This document shows positions 1 to 9,631 of a stretch of DNA of 64,000 nucleotides, in pieces. The stretch is taken from positions 50,809,998 through 50,873,997 of the forward strand of contig JACMZG010001908.1 in assembly GCA_018340805.1 (NCBI GenBank), in the 5' to 3' direction. The stretch's first letter is position 1; each line of letters starts with the position of its first letter. Origin of the DNA: Microvelia longipes (taxonomy: Eukaryota > Arthropoda > Insecta > Hemiptera > Veliidae). A model generated the notes under the pieces. That model was not told the DNA's origin. It was given only the letters and a program-made list of their open reading frames with translations, and made no database searches. Made by a program: the position numbers and the translations under genes.

Positions 1-55
1 CAAGTAAAAGTGCTTCTTTTTCGACTATGAAGGATACACTGAAAACCTTAGTTAA

Positions 56-416
56 GTAGAGTAAGAAATGGATTGGTGTTCATGAGAGCAAGAATTGGAT
101 TGGTGCTCAAGAGAGCAGGAATTGGATTGGTGTTCAAGACAGCAAGAATTGGTTTAGTGCTCAAGAGAGCGAAAATAGGATTGGTGCTCAAGAGAGCGAG
201 AATTTGATTAGTGTTCAAGAGAGCAAGAATTGGATTGGTGCTCAAGAGAGCGAGAATTTGATTGGTGTTCAAGAGAGCAAGGATTGGATTGGTGCTCAAG
301 AGAGCAAGAATTGGATTAGTGCTCAAGAGAGCAAGAATTGGATTAGTGCTCAAGAGAGCGAGAATTTGATTGGTGTTCAAGAGAGCAAGGATTGGATTGG
401 TGCTCAAGAGAGCAAG
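56..416. repeat. 27-bp minisatellite
   Basis: About 13 head-to-tail units of 27 bp, variants of AGAGAGCAAGAATTGG followed by ATTGGTGCTCA. Because 27 is a multiple of three and the unit lacks stops, both strands stay open: a nine-residue period of type ALLSTNPIL on the minus strand and QESKNWIGA on the plus strand. I treat these frames as a by-product, since no flanking coding sequence, start context or non-repetitive domain is visible. Confidence 0.9.
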
Positions 417-1066
417 CATCCCAAAGGAAATTCACCCAGCATGCGAACCATTTTATAAGAATTATTTATCCAGTAAGTAATCTTTATTTTCGGTTCGTTA
501 AAAAAATAATAAGAAAACTCAAAGAGAAAGGAAATAGGCAATTTCAACACAAGTAGAAATAAAAGGCACGTTTCTTTTACAACGTCTTATCCCCTTTTCT
601 TTTTATATCTGTTAAGAGTATAATAAGAGGCAAGAAGAAGGAAAAGGTCAGGAAAAGCCAGTGATATCCTGTCTGGTGTCAGCTAAAGAGCTTTCCTCTC
701 GACAGTTTGTCAGGTAGTAAATGAAATAAATAGCAGACTCTAGACAAATTATAAACTTTTGTCTAAAATGTTGTTCGCTTAAATGTACATGTACATTAAT
801 TATATAATTAATGTTACATTAATTATAAAAAATTCACATAGCTTTAAAATAATCATGACAGCTTCAGTCTGTTGACAGCACAACAGAATCTGTCGCTTTG
901 GGCCTTCTAGTGGCCACTTCGCAATTTTATCGTTTGACATATAAAATTTGATGTAAACATATCATGTTTTTCGACTAATACATTCGAAATTTGTTGATAT
1001 TGTTTTTAATACGCCACTTACATTAATTATATATTCGACAAACTGATAAAGGACAACAATCGGTTG

Positions 1067-1079
1067 GCCGCGAAGCGGC
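1067..1079. repeat. G+C-rich mini-hairpin, GCGAAGC core
   Basis: GCCGCGAAGCGGC is a perfect 5-bp stem closed by a GAA triloop. The GCGAAGC core is the sequence known from biophysical work as an exceptionally stable DNA mini-hairpin. It stands out in A+T-rich surroundings and recurs in this window with other arms. Confidence 0.75.
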
Positions 1080-2080
1080 AACATCAAGGCGTGTCAACCA
1101 CGGATCAGCTAAAGGGACTCTTGTTTTTCGACGAATCCGCAAGAAAATCAACATTTTATAAAGCAATATTGTTCTTAAATTTTTGCTTATTATTTTCAAA
1201 AGCTTTTGTTCAAAAACAAAACACACTAACGTTTAAATATCCACTAGAGCTGCAGACTAAATAATTGATAACATTTTAAATATAAAGTTTAATTTTTAAA
1301 AGGATTTTATAGTTCTAGAAAGCTTCTCTCTTTCAAGAAGATAAAGAGTAAAAAAGAAGTCAAAAGAAAAGCAATACAAGCAAGAAAACAATGTAGATAA
1401 GATGAAACAAATTGAAATAATAAGTTTCTACAACAATATCATGGACTAAGAAAAGAAAATTTAATAAAAAATCACAATACAGGGAAATATGTTTTCTTCA
1501 GTAAAAGCAATTAAAATAAACGATCTACTTTGATTTTAATTGTTTGTTTTACATTATATTACAAATAATTATAAAATAAATGTTTAAAATAAATTTATCT
1601 CTAGTTCAAAGGTTATTTAATGTTATAAAAAATTACAGGATGAGGGGGTGTACTTAATAAAACAATGAATTAAAAATTTATAAAAGATAAAAATTCAACA
1701 AAATGTCGGACAGATTCAAAAAGTTTCTTAATTTTTGAATACGTTATTTTTTAAGCTTTAACCCTGGAGAAAAGTTATTTATGAAGTACCAACTTTTGAG
1801 ACTAAGTTTGAGATACGTCAAAAATTTTAGAACTAAATATAAATAAATAAAACTTTACGATAATTTTTATTGCTTATTAAAAATTTAAATAAATGACAAA
1901 ATAAAGATTAATTTAAAATAAATAATTAACAAAAACAAAGATTAATTTATAATAATTAATTTACAAAATGTTTGAATTATAAATTGAACAAAGTTTTCAC
2001 TAACTACCGGTACTAGCGCATACAAGTGAAACTTTAGATAAGAGCATTTTCTAAATACAACAAGGAAAAAAGGGAGGGAA

Positions 2081-2131
2081 GATAAAACGGTCTCTTCATA
2101 AATAATTTATCCGCGGAGAGACGGTTTTATC
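2081..2131. repeat. Inverted repeat, 16-bp arms
   Basis: GATAAAACGGTCTCT is mirrored by AGAGACGGTTTTATC about 20 bases later, with one mismatch. It could be a small MITE relic or a chance palindrome. Confidence 0.6.
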
Positions 2132-2179
2132 ATTAGATTTTTTTAATGTTTACTAAAAAAACTAAATAATTTTACATTT

Positions 2180-2275
2180 CTCTACTTCCGTAGGTATACG
2201 GAAAAGTATTGTGTTCAACCAAAAATCCGAAACCGAGTATTACCATAATTATCTGTACTACGCATTTCATGACGT
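2180..2275 (+). repeat. R1 dispersed element, 5' fragment
   Basis: Contains GGAAAAGTATTGTGTTC and then a CCGAAACCGAG block, matching the 5' part of the R1 family seen best at 33344-34020. Only about 100 bp can be followed before similarity is lost. Confidence 0.6.
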
Positions 2276-2465
2276 AAGACATAAATTTCATGGGAAAACT
2301 TCGATTTTTTTTATTTTTAGGGTTAACAAGATATTTTTCTTTATACTTATACGGTTGTAAATGAGGAAAAGAAAAACAAACTAAGAAGCCAAGTATGATC
2401 CCAGGTCATTATTTCGTTCGTAAATGTAATAAAAAAGTACACAATATAATTGTGCAAGAGAGAGA

Positions 2466-2757
2466 AAGTATCTAATGATATGTGCCAACTACTCATGTTT
2501 TGCATAACTCCGTAGTATCAAATGATAAGTGCCAACTACTCATGTTTTGCAAAACTCGGTAGTATCAAATGATATGTGCCAACTACTCGTGTTTTGCAAA
2601 ACTCGATAGTATCAAATGATATGTGCCAACTACTCATGTTTCGCAAAACTCGGTAGTATTAAATGATATGTGCCAACTACTCATGTTTTGCAAAACTCGA
2701 TAGTATCAAATGATATGTGCCAACTATTCATGTTTCGCAAAACTCGGTAGTATCAAA
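2466..2757. repeat. 47-bp satellite, about six units
   Basis: Units start TAGTATCAAATGATATGTGC and continue CAACTACTCATGTTTTGCAA; unit starts at 2513 and 2560 give a period of 47. Copies differ by a few bases. A relic of the same unit (GGCAAAACTCGGGAGTATCA) lies at about 28270, next to an R1 end. Confidence 0.9.
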
Positions 2758-3103
2758 TTATATATGAAAGTATTACCTGTATTATTTAATTGAATGCTTA
2801 GCTACCGCGTTACTTTTTTAAGCTTTAATTAACTTAACACTATAACAACGTATATATTTGGTTACCTAATATTTCTGAGGTCAACGTAGCAACACGTTAG
2901 ACTTTATACTAACCCTTGACACTGAGAAGGTCTGTGGTTAGTATCCATCAGGTTACCTTCTCATTTGATACAAGTTAATCGGAAATTTTATAATAACAAT
3001 TGTCAATCGAATATTAAATAACATTTAGTGTGAAAAATTAACCATTACCACCTCAGGTTTTTTCTGTAGGGATTGCCCTAATGAGCTGCATGACACTAAT
3101 TAT

Positions 3104-4306
3104 TAATAATAACAACACCAACAACGTCTTTCCACTAAATTTAAACTTTATTTGCAGAGCCGGCTTTCGGCAATAATGCCATCTACAGTGCCTAAACAAG
3201 TAATAACAAAACTTAGCAAATAATATTAACATCAAGAAGATAAATAAAAAGCAAATAAATAAGTTAAGTCTAAAAAAGTTAAAACACAATAAAAAAGTTT
3301 AAAATTATAACAAGAAAGTAAATAGATTAAAATACATTAAAAATTTAAAAAATACATTTAAGATTAAAAATAACAATAAATAAAAATAAAATAAAAACAG
3401 TATATACATAAGAAAAAACCCTAAAACAATAAAAAAGATCAGTTACCGTGGAGGGATGTTGAGTCTTTCAATTCATGGAGTCTGACTGAAGGGGTTTTAA
3501 TAGAACTCGCTAGAGTTTGTATAATAACAGAACCCCCGCCGTCAGTCTTATCATTTAAACACTTGTCACCATCACTATCTAGCGCTCTTCTAATCTCGAA
3601 ATTTTCTAAGGAGTTCAATTTCATTCCTTTATTTTCGAAATGAAGAAAACCGACTTTATGACCTTCTTTCCCGTGGGCCTCTTTTTCGATGTGGGCGTAG
3701 AAGTTAGTGGGCCCCTTTAAGTGTTCTTTAAAGCGGGTGGAAAATTTGCGCTCCGTCTGCCCTAGATAGTATTTTGCACAATCTTGAACTCCACATTTAA
3801 TAATGTATACTCCACTCTTCTCCATCGGTTCAATAGCGTCCTTAGGCTTGGATAGTGCTTGCCTTAATGTGGAGACAGGACGAAGGGCAGCACGCAGACC
3901 GGCTTTCTTTAAGCAGTTAGATACTCTGTTGGAGACGGGGCCGATGTATGGGACAGAGCACCATTTATTAGGGCCTTCCGAAGTCACGCCTTCTAGTCCG
4001 TCAGGATAGATAATTTTAAGGGCTTTCCGTCTCTGCTTCCTTTCAGTAAGTTTGTCAACGATAGAAGTATCATAACCGTTATTTTTCGCTATATGATAGA
4101 GGATACCTTTTTCTTTATCAAAATCTTCTTCTGAGAGAGGGGTGTTAACGAGTCGGTGAGTATAGCTGTGGAATGCGGCCATCTTTTGAGCCCATGGGTG
4201 CTTTGATGAAGCGTGAAGCACTGTATCAGTGCACGTAGGCTTTCGATATATTGAAAAAGCTAATCTGTTTCCGGATTTTGATAAAGTTAGGTCCAAGTAG
4301 GTTAGG
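3104..4306 (-). mobile_element. Penelope-like element copy, left inverted arm
   Basis: This 1.2-kb arm is the reverse complement of 4711-5913, with equal length and no indel that I could find. It carries the minus-strand GIY-YIG coding part (3439-4296) and the 3' non-coding part, including the TTTATTTGCAGAGCCGG segment near 3150. It lacks the reverse-transcriptase motifs, so it is more severely 5'-truncated than its partner. The flank left of 3104 has no similarity to the flank right of 5913. Confidence 0.9.
3439..4296 (-). pseudogene. Penelope-like element polyprotein, C-terminal part with GIY-YIG endonuclease
   Basis: The 285-residue open frame matches the C-terminal 284 residues of the plus-strand copy at 4379-5578 with a single difference. 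It begins inside the segment after the reverse-transcriptase catalytic motif (LTLSKSG..., then YRKPTCTDTV), continues through a basic linker, and ends with the GIY-YIG domain (GVYIIKC, YYLGQTE, TRFKEH). In intact family members this endonuclease nicks DNA to prime target-primed reverse transcription. The one difference puts Glu where the partner has Gly after GQT, a position usually Gly or a small residue in GIY-YIG proteins. With no polymerase domain it cannot act alone. I see no promoter; it is a dead-on-arrival or rearranged copy. Confidence 0.9.
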
Positions 4307-4378
4307 TCGTAGGTTAGGTTATAAAGTTAGGTCGTTTTCCTTAATTTTTTGTTTTAAACCAAGTAAAGCGTTTTTCAT
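4307..4378. other. Junction between the two inverted Penelope-like copies, TTAGGT-rich filler
   Basis: The unpaired centre starts with several TTAGGT words. The 13-mer ATAAAGTTAGGTC, which belongs to the left arm (4280-4292), reappears at 4321-4333. This looks like filler templated from the arm itself by microhomology at GTTAGGT. The words resemble the arthropod TTAGG telomere unit but are too few and irregular to be a telomeric array. Confidence 0.6.
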
Positions 4379-5578
4379 TTGGTTTCATGTTTTAAATTTT
4401 TCATAGACGAACAGTTATTGCTGACCCTAGTGTTTAACGGAGTTATATATTCTAACCCTAAAGGCCTGGCTATGGGTAACCCTTTAAGTTGTTTGGCTGC
4501 CGAAGTGTTTATGCACAACTTTTATAAGCACTGTATTGATTCTGACAACAACCCGTTTAGAGACCGTATTATGTTGTGGAAGCGTTATGTTGACGATGTT
4601 TTTGTAATTTGGAGGGGGTCGAGTAAGCAGCTTGATTTGTTTTTAGAGTATTTAAATGCTTGCTACCTTGGGATAAGTTTTACTATGGAAGTTGAGAACA
4701 GTGCAGGATCCCTAAACTACTTGGACCTAACTTTATCAAAATCCGGAAACAGATTAGCTTTTTCAATATATCGAAAGCCTACGTGCACTGATACAGTGCT
4801 TCACGCTTCATCAAAGCACCCATGGGCTCAAAAGATGGCCGCATTCCACAGCTATACTCACCGACTCGTTAACACCCCTCTCTCAGAAGAAGATTTTGAT
4901 AAAGAAAAAGGTATCCTCTATCATATAGCGAAAAATAACGGTTATGATACTTCTATCGTTGACAAACTTACTGAAAGGAAGCAGAGACGGAAAGCCCTTA
5001 AAATTATCTATCCTGACGGACTAGAAGGCGTGACTTCGGAAGGCCCTAATAAATGGTGCTCTGTCCCATACATCGGCCCCGTCTCCAACAGAGTATCTAA
5101 CTGCTTAAAGAAAGCCGGTCTGCGTGCTGCCCTTCGTCCTGTCTCCACATTAAGGCAAGCACTATCCAAGCCTAAGGACGCTATTGAACCGATGGAGAAG
5201 AGTGGAGTATACATTATTAAATGTGGAGTTCAAGATTGTGCAAAATACTATCTAGGGCAGACGGGGCGCAAATTTTCCACCCGCTTTAAAGAACACTTAA
5301 AGGGGCCCACTAACTTCTACGCCCACATCGAAAAAGAGGCCCACGGGAAAGAAGGTCATAAAGTCGGTTTTCTTCATTTCGAAAATAAAGGAATGAAATT
5401 GAACTCCTTAGAAAATTTCGAGATTAGAAGAGCGCTAGATAGTGATGGTGACAAGTGTTTAAATGATAAGACTGACGGCGGGGGTTCTGTTATTATACAA
5501 ACTCTAGCGAGTTCTATTAAAACCCCTTCAGTCAGACTCCATGAATTGAAAGACTCAACATCCCTCCACGGTAACTGA
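4379..5578 (+). pseudogene. Penelope-like element polyprotein, 5'-truncated: partial reverse transcriptase plus GIY-YIG endonuclease
   Basis: The open frame gives 399 residues counted from a TTG codon; there is no ATG start, and the frame is closed by TAA at 4364, so the N-terminal half of the polymerase is missing. Visible motifs: GLAMGNPLS at residues 29-37 (reverse-transcriptase motif B), YVDD at 70-73 (catalytic motif C), and the post-palm motif YRKPTCTDTVLHASSKHP at 131-148, typical of Penelope-like enzymes. A basic linker follows, then GIY-YIG with GVYIIKC at 276-282, a CX4C pair (C282, C287), YYLGQTG at 290-296, R297, TRFKEH at 301-306, and a likely catalytic Glu at 345. Motif A and the upstream fingers are absent. 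The element copies itself through RNA in the nucleus when intact; this copy cannot. Its 3' part is duplicated as the inverted left arm. Confidence 0.93.
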
Positions 5579-5913
5579 TCTTTTTTATTGTTTTAGGGTT
5601 TTTTCTTATGTATATACTGTTTTTATTTTATTTTTATTTATTGTTATTTTTAATCTTAAATGTATTTTTTAAATTTTTAATGTATTTTAATCTATTTACT
5701 TTCTTGTTATAATTTTAAACTTTTTTATTGTGTTTTAACTTTTTTAGACTTAACTTATTTATTTGCTTTTTATTTATCTTCTTGATGTTAATATTATTTG
5801 CTAAGTTTTGTTATTACTTGTTTAGGCACTGTAGATGGCATTATTGCCGAAAGCCGGCTCTGCAAATAAAGTTTAAATTTAGTGGAAAGACGTTGTTGGT
5901 GTTGATATTATTG
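4711..5913 (+). mobile_element. Penelope-like element copy, right inverted arm
   Basis: Mirror of 3104-4306. Beyond the stop codon it has an A+T-rich 3' region whose end shows CTGTAGATGGC, then ATTATTGCC, then GAAAGCC and an AATAAAG. That is a short GGC/GCC stem framed as in other retroelement ends in the window (21189, 59895, 60105). A weak 72-residue frame at 5728-5946 and its mirror at 3053-3289 are hydrophobic by composition only and I do not call them genes. Confidence 0.9.
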
Positions 5914-6707
5914 AAGAAAATTCCACTGCGCTTACTGAAGTTATAATTATTAATATTATTACTAGCCTGATTTACATAATTATATTGCTATATTATTCTG
6001 ACCGTAGATGGCCATATCCCACTGCATTATAAAAAATATTTTAATGAGAACTGCAAGTCATAAAAAAATTTACTATATTTTAAAATTTTCGCACAACGTA
6101 CCCTATGAAATCCTGCATTGAGGTAAGGTTTGAACTAAGATGCACTAGGAATACAACGGCAAGGCGTCGAAAGGGCTCACGAAGCGTACCGGAAGACGCC
6201 TTGCAATAAATAAAAGTAATAAATACAAGAAAAAATTAAGCATTATTTCTTTCTGAAAATCGCAATAATAAACGAATTTTAATAAAGTAAAAGCACATCG
6301 GCATTTCCCCGACTATTAGTACATTAATTAAATAAATCTATTAATAACTTTGCATACGTGAATCGTAAAATCATAATCTAAGAACATTCAATAAATATAA
6401 TTGCATTAAATTACATACGTTCCTCATTAAAAATAATTTTACAAGCTGTATTGGTATAACAGTCAAGGTTGTCAATAGATATTATCAACAAGTATATTTC
6501 TAATGTTTTTGCTTGAGCTCATGGCACTTACTAATTTATTCTATGACTGTAAAGAGCTGAGGTCTTAGGAAGTAGGTTTCAATTAAAAGTATCATAAAGA
6601 TTTCACAAAAAGGGACCACTTGGGGTAAGTTAAAACGAAGCAGGGTGGTTCAAGACAAAGATCAAGCCTAATGTAAATAATAAGATAGATACGCTACCGA
6701 GGTTTAA
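5914..6707. other. A+T-rich spacer with one structured G+C-rich segment
   Basis: Nothing coding recognised. At 6159-6204, GCAAGGCGTC pairs perfectly with GACGCCTTGC around a 26-base interior that contains CACGAAGCGT, so the whole could fold as a two-tier hairpin. Its G+C content contrasts with both flanks. Confidence 0.5.
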
Positions 6708-6770
6708 AAGATAAGAATAACAGTCCTAGGTTAGGTTTTTAACCTAACCTAGGACTGTTATTCTTATCTT
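6708..6770. repeat. Perfect 30-bp hairpin, 3-base loop
   Basis: 6708-6737 is exactly complementary to 6741-6770, leaving only TTT as loop. The centre reads CCTAGGTTAGGTT and its mirror. No mismatch in 30 bp implies a recent fold-back event or constraint. Confidence 0.9.
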
Positions 6771-7138
6771 ATTTTTAATAAGAAGTATGCGAAAGCAATG
6801 TAAAAATAGTTCCAGAGTAAGTTAAAGACACGAGTTAAATAATGTGAAAAACTTATTTTCACCGAGTTAATGTGAGGCTAGTTTCAATATGGTATTATAG
6901 GGTTCAGTAGTTTCAGAAATATACCGGTGAGAGTTTTATTTTAAGATATCATCAAAAAACTTTTACTATGTTAATAAAAAATTAAATACATTGAAATTAA
7001 GAATAGGGTATTAGAAAAAAGGATAGTGCCCTTTCTACTATCCAAAATAAATCAATGTAAAGCCAGTATTTTAATGCCAGTCTAAAGTGCACAGTGCACA
7101 TACTCGTAAATTTTTACAGCTTAGAATCATGGAGCATT
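6771..7138. other. A+T-rich DNA, nothing recognised
   Basis: No gene, RNA or repeat structure recognised. Confidence 0.5.
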
Positions 7139-7955
7139 TTCACTTCAGACTAACAAACCAAGAATTTTTTAAATAATTTGAAGCCGCATCTTTCCTCCCA
7201 TCTTATCATAACTTCCTCCAATCTTATCATAACTCCCTCCCATCTTATCATAACTCCCTCTCATCTTATCATAACTCCCTATCTTATCATAACTCCTCTC
7301 ATCTTATCATAACTCACTCTCATCTTATCATAACTCCCTCCCATCTTATCATAACTCCTTCTCATCTTATCATAACTCCCTCCCCATTATCATAACTCCT
7401 TCCATCTTCATAACTCCCTCCCATCTTATCATAACTCCTTCTCATCTAACTCCTCTTATCATAACTTCCTCCCTTCTTATCATAACTCCTTCCCATCTTA
7501 TCATAACTTCCTCCCATCTTATCATAACTCCCTCCCATTCCTTAAGCGATATTTTCCTTGAAAATTCGTTCAAACCGTTCAAACACTTTTTTTCACTTCA
7601 GACTAACAAACCAAGAATTTTTTAAATAATTCGAAGCCGCATCTTTCCTCCTATCTTATCATAACTTCCTCCAATCTTATCATAACTCCTCCCATCTTAT
7701 CATAACCCTCCCATCTTATCATAACTCCCTCCCATCTTATCATAACTCCCTCTCATCTAATCATAACTCACTCTCATCTTATCATAACTCCCTCCCATTT
7801 TATCATGACTCCTTCCCATGTTATCATAACTCCCTCCCATCTTATCATAACTTCCTCCCTTCTTGTCAGAACTCCTTCCCATCTTATCATAACTTCCTCC
7901 CACCTTATCATAACTCCCTCCCATCCCTTAAGCGATATTTTCCTTGAAAATTCGT
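7139..7955. repeat. Duplicated block carrying a 20-21-bp minisatellite
   Basis: Two neighbouring blocks (about 7139-7585 and 7596-7955) start with the same CACTTCAGACTAACAAACCA leader and end with the same CTTAAGCGATATTTTCCTTG trailer. Between them lie arrays of CATCTTATCATAACTCCCTC units, with many one- to five-base deletions. So the whole array with both borders was duplicated, and unit number then changed. Minus-strand frames here (WEGVMIR repeats) are by-products. Confidence 0.9.
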
Positions 7956-7959
7956 TAAA

Positions 7960-8799
7960 ACAAAACGTTATCATTTAATAATTAAAAGGAAATTCGAGCA
8001 ATAATTATCAATTAAATTTCTTTCAGAAAATCTTATTTTGAAAGGAACGAGTTAAGAAAATTGACAATTTTTAATGATTAACCATCTTCAAAGTTAATTA
8101 AGAGGGAATAAAATTTTGAAGAGGACTGTCAAAGGGTGCTTTTCCCCCATTCCAATCCCTAACTTATTTTTTGTGTTAAATGAACTAAATAATTTCTAAG
8201 ACAACTTAAAAAAAAGAACTTAATAAAAATAGATGGGTATTTTGTGATAATTCTAAGTGATATAATTAATAAAAAATGGGCCCAATGTGATAAAATAATC
8301 TGTTTCGAAGATAAATTTAATTAAGCCTTAAAATCTTTATATAAATAAATACTAAGCCATGATTAGTCAATTGAATTTAAGCCTGAAAAAAGAAGTGACA
8401 AAATTAATATTTGGTCGCTAAAAATAAAATTAACCAATCGGATTGAATTATTCCTTTTATATGTGCTAGAAACGACCAATAAGGGCCTTTCTAAAATGCT
8501 TACGGACAGAATTAGTGTGAATAAAATTAAGAGACACTAGACCTCTGGTCCGCTGAGGACATGATTGTTTTCTAATAGCAGTTTGTAGTATCATGATAAT
8601 ATTAGCGAATCTCTGAATGAAATAATCGAAAAACATGATTTGTTCACATATAGTTATCCCTGTTAACTATAAAAACGTAACAAATGCTGATAATAGAATT
8701 CATACTATTTTAGTGTTTAACATACATAAAAATATATACGTATTTATTTGTAGACCAATCTGATAGCAAAGTGATTGTTAAACATTTTTTCTGACTCAT
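7960..8799. other. A+T-rich DNA, nothing recognised
   Basis: No gene, RNA or repeat recognised on either strand. Confidence 0.5.
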
Positions 8800-8815
8800 T
8801 ATTATAGGTTATTGA

Positions 8816-9351
8816 GTCACCCGTGGTGTAGTGGTTAAGGTACGCAGCAAATGAATGGACTTTAGTCATGGGTTCAATCCCAGCACGGGCCTCTAGGATT
8901 TTTATGAGAGGGATAAAAAATTCTGCATACCACGACCTTCAGAGGGGACGTAAGCCAGTGGTCTCGAGCCTGTGCGTTGTCAGGTACTCGTTAAAGATCC
9001 TTACCCTAAATAAAACTGGGTATAGGCAAAATTGAGGACCCTTATAGTAGATTCATTATAATACTATACTGTTTCTGCCTTGAAGTTTAAAGTGTGTGGA
9101 GGTTTGGTTTAACAGTGAGAGGACGTGTTGTTCCTAGTTTTCACTAGACTAAAAGAGTCAGGGAAAATATGTATGATTGCTTGAAAAATTATGAGAGGAA
9201 CCATAGAAATCCACGGCTCTTCTGTCTATAGATTAGATGAAATTAAAAGGAGTAGAACACTATTAGGGAGCAGGCAAAAAGGGCCCAACAACGTAGCCTA
9301 CTTGCCTGGTAGTTACTAGCACTCCCCCCATGTTACTATTACTACTATTAC
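8816..9351 (+). mobile_element. Full-length tRNA-derived SINE (family A) with 16-bp target-site duplication
   Basis: TATTATAGGTTATTGA occurs at 8800-8815 and again at 9352-9367, exactly flanking the element, as expected for L1/RTE-type target-primed insertion. The 5' head (about 8820-8890) is tRNA-like: CCCGTG pairs with CACGGG, box A is TGGTGTAGTGG and box B is GGTTCAATCC, the internal RNA polymerase III promoter of such elements. A body of about 400 bp follows, with AAAGATCCTTACCCTAAAT and ACTGTTTCTGCC. The 3' tail is a short TACTATTAC-type repeat rather than poly(A). A related, older copy lies at 62700-62935. It encodes no protein and depends on a partner LINE. Confidence 0.9.
8820..8890 (+). 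ncRNA. tRNA-like head of the family-A SINE
   Basis: Acceptor-like and T-arm-like pairings are kept (TGGG TTCAATC CCAG in the T arm), and both polymerase III boxes are near consensus. The anticodon arm is degenerate, so I do not assign an amino acid. It is a SINE promoter, not a tRNA gene. Confidence 0.75.
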
Positions 9352-9521
9352 TATTATAGGTTATTGACGTCATACATATTTCACAAGCTCAGGTTTCGGG
9401 ATATTAATAAGATGATTTAGGACCTAGTTTTAATCAATTCAAAGAAACGTTGGAAAGTTATCGTGTTTTATAAAAATATCTATACTAAGAATAAAATCTC
9501 GTAAATACATACACAAACACA

Positions 9522-9557
9522 CATATTATATATATATATATTATATATATATATATA

Positions 9558-9610
<53 letters not shown>

Positions 9611-9631
9611 AATATATATATATATATAATA
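9522..9631. repeat. (TA)n microsatellite
   Basis: About 110 bp of nearly pure TA repeat, interrupted by a few TT and GT steps. Overlapping IYIYI-type frames are artefacts. Confidence 0.95.

Larger units (their letters stand above)
460..2180. other. A+T-rich DNA without recognised genes
   Basis: No coding region or RNA gene recognised. The only structured points are the small G+C-rich hairpin at 1067-1079 and a 16-bp-arm hairpin at 2081-2131, listed separately. Reading frames here are short and low in complexity. Confidence 0.6.

Noticed and set aside
56..419. Repeat protein encoded by the 27-bp minisatellite, open on both strands
   Set aside because: A 27-bp unit without stops keeps every array open. 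There is no non-repetitive flank, signal or start context.
2466..2757. CRISPR-like array
   Set aside because: Units are contiguous and nearly identical throughout; there are no unique spacers, and the window is eukaryotic.
3053..3289. Small membrane protein beside the Penelope-like copies (mirror at 5728-5946)
   Set aside because: Hydrophobic by T-rich composition. It lies in the 3' non-coding part and its end changes outside the arms.
3803..4009. 68-residue frame on the plus strand, with a mirror copy at 5008-5214
   Set aside because: Antisense shadow of the Penelope-like coding region, kept only because the arms are identical.
4301..4340. Interstitial telomere array
   Set aside because: Only a handful of irregular TTAGGT words, better explained as filler templated from the arm.
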